In this document: one piece after another, positions 1 through 6,199 of the stretch
Position numbering within the stretch: the stretch's first letter is position 1
Layout of the letters: every line of letters begins with the position of its first letter
Source of the DNA: CAZDQL01 sp964507325
GTDB taxonomy: Bacteria; Planctomycetota; UBA1135; GCA-002686595
Assembly (NCBI GenBank): GCA_964507325.1
Contig: CAZDQL010000154.1
Span: 1-9,255 of the forward strand
Direction of reading: 5' to 3'
Length of the DNA stretch: 9,255 nt
Notes under the pieces: generated by a model
What the model saw: the letters and a program-made list of their open reading frames with translations, nothing else
Databases searched by the model: none
Told to the model about the DNA's origin: nothing
Made by a program: the position numbers and the translations under genes

Positions 1-793
1 CAGCATCCGCTGATTCGCGCAGATAGGGCCTTGGATCTATGCAACTACGGGGTATCTTGAGCTCCTCCACAGTGAGCGTGCGGGGCTTGCGCTTCGCCTC
101 GAGCCTGGGCAGCGCCAGGTCCCTGAACGGATTTTCCCGCAGCCTCCCATCGCTCATGCACCATCGGGCGAACGACGTGGCCGCGATCGCGTATGCCCTC
201 ACCCGCGACGCTGCCATTCCCTGCGCGACGCGATCATTGAGCCATCGTTGGAGCGCAGAGCGGTCGAGGTCGCGAAGTGTGTTCCAGCGGAGATCTTGCC
301 CGAGTCTCTTGAGCATCCCGCGGACGTTCGCGATTCGCCGTGCTGAGCGAGTAGCGCCCTTCCGGCCGGGGAGGTCGGCGGCGAGGTAGTCGACGAGGTG
401 GCCGGTCTCGCGCTTCTTCCCGTGTGCATCGATCTCCTGTTCGTAGACGCGCTCCAGCTCGCGCTCGCCCACGTCGACCTCGATCCGATTCGCGCGACCA
501 CATCGGATCCGGTCCTCGTCCAGTTCCCACGAACGCAGCACATCCAGGGCGGCTTCCTTCGAGGAGCAGTTCGTCGAGCGCCTCATGATGCGACCATCCG
601 CGCGTGTGTATTCGGCCTGGTAGATGCGGTTCGCGACCCGCACGAGGAGCGTGCCCTCCTTCTCGACCACAGGCGCCTGTCGCGTACGACCACGTCCGTC
701 AATCCACCGCGCGGTTCGCTGGCCCCCACGGGTCGAGACCTTCGCCCCTTTGGGCAGGGGCTTGAGCCGAGTCGGTCGATAGACGCTACCCAT
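1..793 (-). CDS. Tyrosine recombinase (phage-type integrase), N-terminal 264 residues, cut by window start
   Basis: The reading frame is open from an ATG at 793 to the left edge. Residues 1-125 form a basic N-terminal arm (MGSVYRPTRLKPLPKGAK) plus a strand-rich section, like the arm-binding region of planctomycetal integrases as I remember them. Residues about 130-225 look like the helical SAM-like core-binding domain, with NTLRDLDRSALQRWL followed by a helix ending in WCMSDGRLRENPF. Residues 236-245 (KPRTLTVEEL) match the usual linker into the catalytic domain. The R-H-R-Y catalytic residues lie outside the window. The family cuts and rejoins att sites for integration and excision. The start overlaps the upstream HTH gene by 8 bases, which suggests coupled translation; AAAGG lies about 10 bases upstream. 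The last roughly 18 residues (from KIPRSC) do not look like the normal start of a catalytic domain, so divergence or damage there is possible. Confidence 0.85.
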   Translation of the reverse strand, partial: MGSVYRPTRLKPLPKGAKVSTRGGQRTARWIDGRGRTRQAPVVEKEGTLLVRVANRIYQAEYTRADGRIMRRSTNCSSKEAALDVLRSWELDEDRIRCGRANRIEVDVGERELERVYEQEIDAHGKKRETGHLVDYLAADLPGRKGATRSARRIANVRGMLKRLGQDLRWNTLRDLDRSALQRWLNDRVAQGMAASRVRAYAIAATSFARWCMSDGRLRENPFRDLALPRLEAKRKPRTLTVEELKIPRSCIDPRPYLRESADA

Positions 794-1046
794 CGCGGTG
801 CACCTTTCGCAGCACCGGCCGTCCGACGCGTCCTACGAGCCGGAGGTCGAGCGCTTGGGCGACGCGCTGGAAGGCGTCGAACCGAAGACCCTGCTGCCCG
901 TGCACGAACCGGCTCAGGCATGAGCGGTCGACGTCCGCGGCGCGGGCGATCGAGGCCAGAGTCCGGCCGCTGTCGATGATGCGCTGACGCAACTGCTCCT
1001 CGAGCGGAGGGAGTGCAGGGCGGCGTTCACTTCTGGTCATGGTCAT
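786..1046 (-). CDS. Small XRE-type helix-turn-helix protein, upstream of integrase
   Basis: This 86-residue protein is almost entirely one HTH domain. LEEQLRQRI (residues 15-23) is helix 1, LASIARAADVDRSCLSRFVHG (about 30-50) is the helix-turn-helix, and FDAFQRVAQALDLRLV (57-71) closes the fold. I chose ATG 1046 because GGAG sits 6 bases upstream of it; the frame extends further upstream, but that part does not look like the domain. The stop lies 8 bases inside the integrase gene, so the two are probably co-translated, and the protein is a candidate regulator of integrase expression or excision. It is clearly similar to the next HTH protein (1066-1293). Target DNA is unknown. Whether it represses, activates or acts as an antitoxin-like partner cannot be told from sequence. 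Confidence 0.8.
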   Translation of the reverse strand: MTMTRSERRPALPPLEEQLRQRIIDSGRTLASIARAADVDRSCLSRFVHGQQGLRFDAFQRVAQALDLRLVGRVGRPVLRKVHRDG

Positions 1047-1065
1047 GGACGACTCCAGGGGTGGA

Positions 1066-1293
1066 TCAAGTGATCTTCGTGGGCTGTGTAGGGCATCGGC
1101 GGGGGACAAGCCGCAGGTCGAGCGCGTCGCAGAGCCGGTCGAAGGTCGCGCTGTTGATCGTTGCGCCAGCGCGGAATCGTGAGAGCGTAGATTGCTCTAC
1201 ATCGGCCGCCTTGCCGATGGCATAGCAGGACCGCGGGTCGCGCTCGATGGCTTGGCGCAGGACCTCGGTGGGTGTGCGGGGTCGGGGAGGCAT
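1066..1293 (-). CDS. Second small XRE-type helix-turn-helix protein, paralogue of its neighbour
   Basis: This 75-residue HTH protein has helix 1 in VLRQAIERDP (11-20), an HTH core of about residues 24-42 (YAIGKAADVEQSTLSRFRAG) and a final helix FDRLCDALDLRLV (51-63). LSRF, AADV and ALDLRLV are shared with the neighbouring 786-1046 protein, so the pair probably arose by duplication. The start is taken at ATG 1293. A TTG at 1320 would add nine residues, but those lie upstream of the recognisable fold. Nineteen bases separate this gene from the next HTH gene. A TATCGT box ends 6 bases before the ATG, which would fit a leaderless transcript. Probable role: regulation of the integration/excision module. 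Its binding site is not known. Confidence 0.75.
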   Translation of the reverse strand: MPPRPRTPTEVLRQAIERDPRSCYAIGKAADVEQSTLSRFRAGATINSATFDRLCDALDLRLVPRRCPTQPTKIT

Positions 1294-1296
1294 GGC

Positions 1297-1316
1297 CCCA
1301 CGATACTTGCAGTGGG
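1297..1316. promoter_or_regulatory. Short inverted repeat and possible -10 box before the second HTH gene
   Basis: CCCAC (1297-1301) and GTGGG (1312-1316) are perfect 5-base arms around a 10-base centre, in the 45-base gap between the DUF3987 stop and the HTH start at 1293. On the minus strand the segment contains TATCGT, with its last base 6 bases from the ATG, as expected of a leaderless promoter. No convincing -35 box is seen. It could be an operator for one of the HTH proteins, but the arms are short and chance is a real alternative in GC-rich DNA. Confidence 0.25.
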
Positions 1317-1338
1317 ACAAGCATGGGCAGGCTTCGCT

Positions 1339-3039
1339 CTAGGATTCGTCCGAGAGGGTCCCGGGGTCATTCGCAGAGGGACCACAGGGGTGAGCTGTGT
1401 CGCGAGCGCTGCTCCCTCGTACCGCGTTTCTGCTTCCGGAATCCCCCCCGGTGGGACCGCCGGGGCCGAATTCGGTTGCGGGGGGCGCGGAACGGAGTCC
1501 CTGGGGGCTCCGACGAGAACAAGCGGTCGCCCCCAGGATGCGCACAACAGTAGCCCGAGGCCAGTCCCTCTCACTCACTGGGAAGTACAGCTCAGCCTGT
1601 CGGCCGGGGGCGCCCTCCTTCCGCCACCATCGCCGCTCCGCCATGCCCAAGCGAGCGAGTTCTTCGAGTTGCTCACGAGCCTGGTCAGAAGTCAAGCCGC
1701 GCCTTGTCCCGCGCCACTGTCTGGGGGTCGCCGAGCCCCGCGCCTGGAGCTTCTTCCACCACGTGAGTGCCGGGTGCTCCGCCTTCGCCGACGGCTCTTC
1801 CTTTCTGTCCCACAACGCATAGACGCGCTCGGCCTCCGCGAAGTACCACCAGGCCAGTGTGATCCCTGCCTCAAGGTGCCGATCCTCGACTGGATGGTCC
1901 ACTCCGCAACGCTCGGCGTGCTCGTCGACGAGTCGCAGAACGAGCGCGAATCGGAGTGCGCCGCCCTCCAATTTCCGGCCGGCTGCACGCAGCCCGGAAG
2001 CCTGCCTTGTGCAGCGGTCCCACTCGGGGACGAACTGCCCGAAACGCCTCTGCGCCTCATCTGACAGCGGAAGACTCTTCGGCGCTGGCAGCCCGTCTTC
2101 TCTGTGCTCCATCTCGACGTCGAGGAGCCATCGCACGAGCCGATCGTACTGCTTGTGAACATCCTCGGGAACACCGGGCATAAGCTCTCGGTCACACTCG
2201 GACGGGAGGGCCAGAAGGAAACGGGCAAGCAAGCCTGAATCCCGACAGCCGGCGTTGAACGAGGTCTTGAAGATCGCCGGTTGAATCCCGCCCGCAACAC
2301 AACAGCCCGCGCGTGGGACCAGGGTGCTGCCGCGCCCCTTCCGATCCACCTTGTGTTGTAGCCCTCCGTGCGCTTCGAGCCAAAACGCTCTGTCCTTACT
2401 GCTGCGGCCGCGGTTGCGGGGCCGGTATGCGTCCATACCAGCTAGCCACCCAGAGAGCTCATCGACCATCACGAGGATCCCTCGCGGACTCGTCTTCAGC
2501 ATGTCTTCGACACCTTCAGTGGTCGCGTCGCTAGTCAAGATGTGCTCGAGTCTTGGCTCCTGCGGCGGTTCCTGTCCCTTGCGTTTGTCCTCATTCAGCG
2601 ACTTGTACCGCTGGACGTCATGTTCCCAGAGCCGACGCAACCGTTCATGTTCTGCGAACAGCAGCCGTTGCCGCTCTTGGTGCGGCTTGAAGACGGCATC
2701 GAAGACTGGCGATTTCCCCATCCCACTCTCGGCCACAACCGCGGAATAGAACAAGGGAGGCTCCTGCCAGCGCTCGTTGATCGGCGGGTAGACAGTGCGA
2801 GTCAACCCAATCGCTGAGCCGAGAGCTGGCCACAAGTAGGTTGCGGCCATCGAGAGATCGGTTGAGGTGGAACGAGCAACGTACTGAATGAAACTCGCGA
2901 GTTGTTCTGGGAGGACGTGGACCGGGAAGAGATGGTCTTGCTCGACGTCGGCTGCACCCGACGACATCTCTCCGCTCTTCTCCGCTTCGCACATCGCGTT
3001 GGCGATGTCGAAGTCGGCGTTGTCGCTGATGTCAGTCAT
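1339..3039 (-). CDS. DUF3987 (YfjI-like) P-loop ATPase, probable replicative helicase-like protein
   Basis: 566 residues. Family features: Walker A at residues 103-110 (AESGMGKS), followed by PVFDAVF, where DUF3987 proteins usually carry GKSP; Walker B at 188-194 (ILVMVDE); a sensor-like GGIQPAIF (250-257); and GLLARFLL (269-276) with R273 as a likely arginine finger. Residues 420-490 could be a winged helix (SDQAREQLEELARLGMAERR). The last 70 or so residues are rich in G, S, P and R and are probably disordered. Members are common in phages, satellites and plasmids next to a primase and are thought to help replication. The start at ATG 3039 overlaps the primase stop by 8 bases and has AAAGG 6 bases upstream. 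The frame continues 119 codons further upstream, but that part lies over the primase gene and is low-quality sequence. The order primase then ATPase supports a self-replication module. Confidence 0.9.
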   Translation of the reverse strand: MTDISDNADFDIANAMCEAEKSGEMSSGAADVEQDHLFPVHVLPEQLASFIQYVARSTSTDLSMAATYLWPALGSAIGLTRTVYPPINERWQEPPLFYSAVVAESGMGKSPVFDAVFKPHQERQRLLFAEHERLRRLWEHDVQRYKSLNEDKRKGQEPPQEPRLEHILTSDATTEGVEDMLKTSPRGILVMVDELSGWLAGMDAYRPRNRGRSSKDRAFWLEAHGGLQHKVDRKGRGSTLVPRAGCCVAGGIQPAIFKTSFNAGCRDSGLLARFLLALPSECDRELMPGVPEDVHKQYDRLVRWLLDVEMEHREDGLPAPKSLPLSDEAQRRFGQFVPEWDRCTRQASGLRAAGRKLEGGALRFALVLRLVDEHAERCGVDHPVEDRHLEAGITLAWWYFAEAERVYALWDRKEEPSAKAEHPALTWWKKLQARGSATPRQWRGTRRGLTSDQAREQLEELARLGMAERRWWRKEGAPGRQAELYFPVSERDWPRATVVRILGATACSRRSPQGLRSAPPATEFGPGGPTGGDSGSRNAVRGSSARDTAHPCGPSANDPGTLSDES

Positions 3040-4111
3040 CCCGCGCCTTTCGCGACTCGCCGCTGGGGTGGACGCGGAAGATGGCGCAGCGATCACTGAG
3101 TGTCGCTGCCACTTTCCTGGCGTATTCTTCGCCCGCAGGGTCGTCGTGCGTCGCCGCAAAGATGCGCGCTCCGTTTGGGATTCGGGCTGCGATCTCGGGG
3201 CACCACGAGCCGCCGAGCACTCCAAATACTGCGGGACCGGCCTCGTGCTCTTCCGACACCGACGTCGCAGCCTTGAGGAAGTCGGGCACCCCTTCGGTGA
3301 TGAAGATCCGCAGAGCCGCGTCTGATCTCCACCAATCAGGCAGCTCACCGAGCTTGAGGAGCTGGCGGGCGAAACCGTCGGCCAGCACGAGACCACGAAT
3401 CTCGAAGCCGGCCGGAGAGACTCCCTTCGGCGCGGCGCCGTGAGCAGCGCGCGCGTGCACGGACGCCATCACCCCCCTTGCATCGAACAGTGGGACGACG
3501 AGCTGCCATCCCTTCGCCCAGCTGGTCCGGCGACATTGCGCCCAAGGAGCAAGCGGTGCGTCCCTGGGCACAGCGCGTGCGAGGTCGAGCCACTCGATCG
3601 CAGCCGCATCGAGACTACGGCTGACGACATAGTCCCGGACCTCGGGAACTCCGGAGAGCGGCTGGGTGGCCTGCCACACGGCGTCCACCTCGGCGCGCGG
3701 AGGGCGCCTCGGGGGCGCGTCCATCGGGACGTTCGGCAGCGGGCGGAGCTTGGGTGCGGTGGGTCCGCGTGCTCGATCCTCATGGCCCTCGCACAAGCCT
3801 CGGGATGCAGCCCAGCGGAAGAACCCGCCCCAGCGACGGTCGCCACGCCGGAGCCGTTCTCCGAAGAGCGCGTAGCAGATCAGCTCGACCGTCCCGCCTT
3901 TGACCTTGCAGCGGTGACAACACCATGCGCGACCGTTGCGCCTGAAACCGACGGGTCCGCGCGGGTCTGGCGTGGAGCGGCCGCGGACCTCGTCCCCGCA
4001 CACGGGGCAAGGCGCGAGCGAACTGCCGCGGACGATCTTCAGACCGAGTTCCGGCGCAAGGTCCTGCACCCGGAACGCGGCGATGCGGTGGATGGCGTCA
4101 GACTCGGTCAT
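3032..4111 (-). CDS. DnaG-like primase: zinc finger plus TOPRIM domain
   Basis: 359 residues. A zinc-binding site is formed by C35-x2-C38 (CPVCGD) and C65-x2-C68 (CCHRCKVKGG), like the CHC2-type finger of DnaG and phage primases. After a proline/arginine-rich linker (about 112-140), residues 140-250 may be a reduced polymerase-like region (GWQLVVPLFDARGVMASVHAR). A TOPRIM-type fold follows: IFITEGVPDFLKA (269-281) with glutamate E273, and FAATHDDPAGEEYARKV (318-334), which corresponds to the DxD motif. Its first acid is replaced by H322 if aligned as HDDPAG. Likely role: primer synthesis for replication of the element with the ATPase downstream. A strong AGGAGG lies 7 bases before ATG 4111, inside the upstream micro-ORF. 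The gene overlaps that ORF by 4 bases (ATGA) and the DUF3987 gene by 8. Confidence 0.9.
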   Translation of the reverse strand: MTESDAIHRIAAFRVQDLAPELGLKIVRGSSLAPCPVCGDEVRGRSTPDPRGPVGFRRNGRAWCCHRCKVKGGTVELICYALFGERLRRGDRRWGGFFRWAASRGLCEGHEDRARGPTAPKLRPLPNVPMDAPPRRPPRAEVDAVWQATQPLSGVPEVRDYVVSRSLDAAAIEWLDLARAVPRDAPLAPWAQCRRTSWAKGWQLVVPLFDARGVMASVHARAAHGAAPKGVSPAGFEIRGLVLADGFARQLLKLGELPDWWRSDAALRIFITEGVPDFLKAATSVSEEHEAGPAVFGVLGGSWCPEIAARIPNGARIFAATHDDPAGEEYARKVAATLSDRCAIFRVHPSGESRKARDD

Positions 4112-4218
4112 CTGGCATCCTCCTGCGACCCATCCGCGAGCATCAGGTCGACGAGGAGTGAGCCGTGGTGCAGGTCGGCGTCGAGCGACCTTCCCTGCTT
4201 CTCCCCGAGGCAGATCAT
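4108..4218 (-). CDS. Possible 36-residue micro-protein overlapping the primase start
   Basis: The ORF begins at ATG 4218 (MICLGEKQGRSLD) and ends with TGA inside the primase ATG (ATGA, 4-base overlap), the classic arrangement for translational coupling. The primase ribosome binding site lies within it. A G-rich stretch (GGCGGGGG) precedes the ATG, but it sits in the loop and arm of a hairpin that ends directly at the start codon. The predicted peptide is acidic and has no domain I can name. It fills the only gap between the excisionase-like gene and the primase. Against it: very short length and no recognised homologue. It could be only a coupling leader for the primase. Confidence 0.4.
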   Translation of the reverse strand: MICLGEKQGRSLDADLHHGSLLVDLMLADGSQEDAR

Positions 4219-4242
4219 GGGCACCCCCGCCACTGGGTGCCC
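4219..4242. repeat. Perfect 8-bp inverted repeat abutting the micro-ORF start
   Basis: GGGCACCC (4219-4226) and GGGTGCCC (4235-4242) are exact complements around an 8-base loop. In the minus-strand mRNA the stem ends at the base before ATG 4218 and includes part of the likely ribosome binding site, so it could hold back translation of the micro-ORF and, through coupling, of the primase. On the plus strand the stem is followed by TCTTTCTT, so it could also act as a weak intrinsic terminator of antisense transcription. Either role is inference. Confidence 0.5.
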
Positions 4243-4264
4243 TCTTTCTTGGGGAGGCAGGCGC

Positions 4265-4483
4265 CTACGCACGTCGTGTCAGCCGACGCGTACGAGGAAG
4301 GGGAGCGCCATCCTCCAACCACGCCTCGAGCTTCTTCCGAGAGAAGCGATACCTGCCGCCGATCTTGACGGCGCCGGGAATCCGCCCCGCTCTGGCGAGG
4401 CGGTAGACACGGCCCACGGAGAACCGGATTTGTTCACTCACTTCAGCGGCCGTGAGCCACTCAGGCTTCGTTCTATCAGTCAT
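4265..4483 (-). CDS. AlpA/excisionase-like HTH DNA-binding protein
   Basis: A 72-residue protein with the MerR-like winged helix of excisionases and AlpA regulators: LTAAEVSEQI (10-19), VGRVYRLARAGRIPGAVKIGG (23-43) as recognition helix and wing start, and YRFSRKKLEAWLED (45-58) closing the domain. Such proteins bend DNA at att sites to direct excision, or activate integrase genes. I prefer ATG 4483 because the domain starts directly after it, though no good ribosome binding site precedes it. An in-frame ATG at 4522 would give 85 residues. The gene is the first of the tight minus-strand series that ends in the integrase, and it lies just downstream of the palindrome cluster, so autoregulation there is a reasonable guess. 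Confidence 0.8.
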   Translation of the reverse strand: MTDRTKPEWLTAAEVSEQIRFSVGRVYRLARAGRIPGAVKIGGRYRFSRKKLEAWLEDGAPLPRTRRLTRRA

Positions 4484-4501
4484 CGGAGAGGAGATCGCCC
4501 T

Positions 4502-4515
4502 CTGCTGGTCAGCAG
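4502..4515. promoter_or_regulatory. 14-bp palindrome at the excisionase-like gene start
   Basis: CTGCTG (4502-4507) and CAGCAG (4510-4515) are perfect 6-base arms around GT. The site lies between the two candidate start codons of the excisionase-like gene (ATG 4522 and ATG 4483). If ATG 4483 is the real start, this would be a leader or operator site; if ATG 4522 is used, it is coding. Its sequence is unlike the GGTGNNCACC palindromes upstream. Confidence 0.3.
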
Positions 4516-4582
4516 CGACCATTCGCTACCGCACGGGTACGTCCTCTCCTATGCTCGCCGTGAGCCCCAATCCAGCGCCCCA

Positions 4583-4705
4583 GGTGGACACCCATGGCCC
4601 GAATGCGCCACGAAGCAGGTGTCCACCTGCGAGGCGATCGGCAACGATGAATGACATCCATTCGCTGAATAGCTGCCGAGAATGGGCTCCTAGCAGGTGT
4701 ACACC
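4583..4705. promoter_or_regulatory. Cluster of three GGTGNNCACC palindromes upstream of the excisionase-like gene
   Basis: Three palindromes of the same form lie in the only sizeable gap of the minus-strand module: GGTGGACACC at 4583-4592, GGTGTCCACC at 4618-4627 and GGTGTACACC at 4696-4705. All are preceded by CA on the plus strand, and the middle one extends to GCAGGTG/CACCTGC. Centre-to-centre distances are 35 and 78 bases. The last copy lies about 10 bases past the stop of the 322-residue gene. Repeated operator-like sites ahead of an excisionase/replication operon fit binding by an element-encoded regulator (one of the HTH proteins, or the AlpA-like protein). They could also be iteron-like replication sites. 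I find no convincing sigma70 promoter among them. Confidence 0.5.
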
Positions 4706-4714
4706 CGCCTGGCA

Positions 4715-5683
4715 CTAACCATCGCAGTCGACGTCCACCCTTTCTCCGGCAATCATCGACTGGAAGGACTGCAACCGACCATGGACTTGGAGCCCAAAGC
4801 TCGACATCCACCACCCGGCCTGTCCGCCCTCGACCAACCCCGCCACCCGCTCGCGCCTCAGCCGCTTCTGCGTCGCGGCGGTCGACGAACCCACCGTCGC
4901 GGCCAGCTTTGCAGCCTTGACACGCGTGCCCCGATTGACCGCCCCGAGCCCCGACAGGGAGGAGAGATCCCTCCGCCACTTGGTACGCTTGAGGACCTTG
5001 TGCACTGTGGCCTTGAGTTGATCCTCGGCCGACGCGCTCTTCTCCTCGTGACTTTGCGCGCACGGACCATCGTTCTCGTTGGCACTATCGTCGACCTCGG
5101 GATCGCCGCGCGGCGACATCACGGAGTCGCGCGCTTGCGCTTCGGTGGGCACCGTCCCGCCAGCGTGTCCTTGCACAGACACGCACGCCCGGACTCGAAT
5201 GGCATCGACATCTTGCGTGGCGGAACCTCTCGCGGCTTCTAGACCATTTATCCTAGCTCTTCCCCTCAGCTGGACCCATCGATCCAAGAGCCCCCGGAAG
5301 GCGATGAGGCCCTCGACACCCAAACCGAGCCGTCGCCCGTAGAAGGTGAGCTGTTCGCATAGGGCGGCCAGTTGTCCCGCGGCCACGTGCAGATGTTCGC
5401 TGCCGGGATCCTGGTAGTATGCGGCCGAACAGAACTCGCAGGAGCTCTGAATGAACTCCCTCGCAAGGTTGGGCATCTCCTCGGAGTCGAGGTCGCCGAG
5501 TTCGTCTTCGTCCCACCCATACTTGGTGACCGTGTAGCCCAAGGACTTTCCGACTGGGTCGCCAGCGCGAAACGGGGCGATCGTTTCGACGACCCGCCGC
5601 TTCCCCCACTCGGGCCCCCTCACAAGCTGCGCTGGCTTCGGGCTGGAGGGACTGCTAGGCTTGGGCGGCTGGGCGTGCGTCAT
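4715..5683 (-). CDS. Unrecognised 322-residue protein with possible C-terminal winged helix
   Basis: I do not recognise a family. Residues 1-25 are rich in proline and serine. Residues 68-145 are probably helical and hold a CEFC pair (C82, C85) and a long segment from HLHVAAGQLAALCEQL to GLLDRWVQL. Residues 150-220 look like a charged, flexible linker. Residues 220-300 may be a DNA-binding winged helix: DQLKATVHKVLKR, then VKAAKLAATVGSSTAATQKRL, then a wing-like GLVEGGQAGWWMSSFG. It is the first gene of the minus-strand series, separated from the rest by the palindrome cluster. The start is taken at ATG 5683 with AGGA about 9 bases upstream. A TTG at 5839 in the same frame would add 52 residues with coding-like codon use, so the start is uncertain. 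A replication-initiator or regulator role is possible but unproven. Confidence 0.7.
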   Translation of the reverse strand: MTHAQPPKPSSPSSPKPAQLVRGPEWGKRRVVETIAPFRAGDPVGKSLGYTVTKYGWDEDELGDLDSEEMPNLAREFIQSSCEFCSAAYYQDPGSEHLHVAAGQLAALCEQLTFYGRRLGLGVEGLIAFRGLLDRWVQLRGRARINGLEAARGSATQDVDAIRVRACVSVQGHAGGTVPTEAQARDSVMSPRGDPEVDDSANENDGPCAQSHEEKSASAEDQLKATVHKVLKRTKWRRDLSSLSGLGAVNRGTRVKAAKLAATVGSSTAATQKRLRRERVAGLVEGGQAGWWMSSFGLQVHGRLQSFQSMIAGERVDVDCDG

Positions 5684-5925
5684 GTCTTCGGTTCCTGCGC
5701 CCAGCCCCGAGGAGTCGCCCGGCTTCCATCCCCGGGGCGGCTTCTCTGGTATCCGGGCTCCTGCACGGTAGCCCTTCCAGGTGCCGGTTCCCACGGCCGG
5801 GCGCGGCTCCGGCCCAGACGAGCGCCACGCGGGGCCCAAGATCCGTCCGCTACTCGTCCACGCGACGCTTTGAACAGTGGATGTTGCGGACGAAGGCTCC
5901 CCGAGTGCTGCGCCCCGGCCATGTG

Positions 5926-5961
5926 GGAACCGAAGTGGGATCCTGATTCACTCGGGGTTCC
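5926..5961. repeat. Two-part stem-loop
   Basis: GGAACC (5926-5931) pairs with GGTTCC (5956-5961), and inside it AGTG (5934-5937) pairs with CACT (5949-5952), leaving a small internal loop and an 11-base apical loop containing the palindrome GGATCC. The A7 tract starts immediately after the outer arm on the plus strand. Confidence 0.4.
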
Positions 5962-5998
5962 AAAAAAACGGCTCAGGCCCCCTAAGGCGGGCTTTCTC
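5962..5998. terminator. Possible bidirectional intrinsic terminator
   Basis: A7 (5962-5968) is followed by a GC-rich hairpin and then TTTCTC. The stem is A5975-C5980 with G5989-T5994 (one G-T pair), continued past one bulged C by CC/GG, with a TAA loop at 5983-5985. Read on the minus strand, the hairpin is followed 6 bases later by T7. Read on the plus strand, the T-run is short and interrupted. Its place between divergent genes is unexpected and suggests an additional transcript in this region. Confidence 0.35.
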
Positions 5999-6003
5999 GG
6001 CGA

Positions 6004-6032
6004 TCGGTTGCAGGTGGAAACCCAAGAACCGA
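6004..6032. repeat. Stem-loop enclosing a degenerate copy of the operator-like motif
   Basis: TCGGTT (6004-6009) and AACCGA (6027-6032) are perfect 6-base arms. The enclosed sequence includes GGTGGAAACC (6013-6022), one mismatch from the GGTGGACACC palindrome at 4583-4592. A second small inverted repeat, GACGC (6051-6055) with GCGTC (6061-6065), follows at once. Confidence 0.4.
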
Positions 6033-6076
6033 CCCACAAGCTAGGGATACGACGCGCTTAGCGTCACCCGCAGAGA

Positions 6077-6105
6077 GCCCCCCCCAGGAAGGACCCGTGG
6101 GGGGC
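6077..6105. repeat. Seven-bp all-GC stem-loop
   Basis: GCCCCCC (6077-6083) pairs fully with GGGGGGC (6099-6105) across a 15-base loop. There is no T-tract on either side, so it is not a standard intrinsic terminator. Confidence 0.45.
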
Positions 6106-6166
6106 CCGAGCGTCGAGGCATGGTGCACGCCGGGCAATCTCAGCCTCTCTGGGACAAGTCGGCCAA

Positions 6167-6199
6167 GGGGACCGGTTCCCCATGTGCCCAAGGGTCCCC
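6167..6199. repeat. Two mutually exclusive hairpins sharing one arm
   Basis: GGGGA (6167-6171) can pair locally with TCCCC (6177-6181). The longer arm GGGGACC (6167-6173) can instead pair with GGTCCCC (6193-6199), giving 7 bp. The two folds exclude each other, as in riboswitch-like or attenuator-like RNAs. Chance pairing in GC-rich DNA is a real alternative. Confidence 0.3.

Noticed and set aside
1192..2064. 290-codon plus-strand ORF
   Set aside because: Antisense to the DUF3987 gene and second HTH gene; no recognisable motif and atypical composition.
3440..4654. 404-codon plus-strand ORF
   Set aside because: It lies opposite the primase and the excisionase-like gene, whose motifs are clear. 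Its translation is rich in R, P, S and A with no domain, as expected for an antisense frame in GC-rich DNA.
4509..5063. 184-codon minus-strand ORF through the palindrome region, including a 50-codon version from 4660
   Set aside because: Rich in R, G and W, overlaps the 322-residue gene in another frame, and shows no domain or ribosome binding site.
5921..6061. 46-codon plus-strand ORF starting MWEPKWDPDSLG
   Set aside because: Only about 58 percent of its third positions are G or C, which is low for genes of this window, and it runs through several stem-loops. Kept as a remote possibility, not called.
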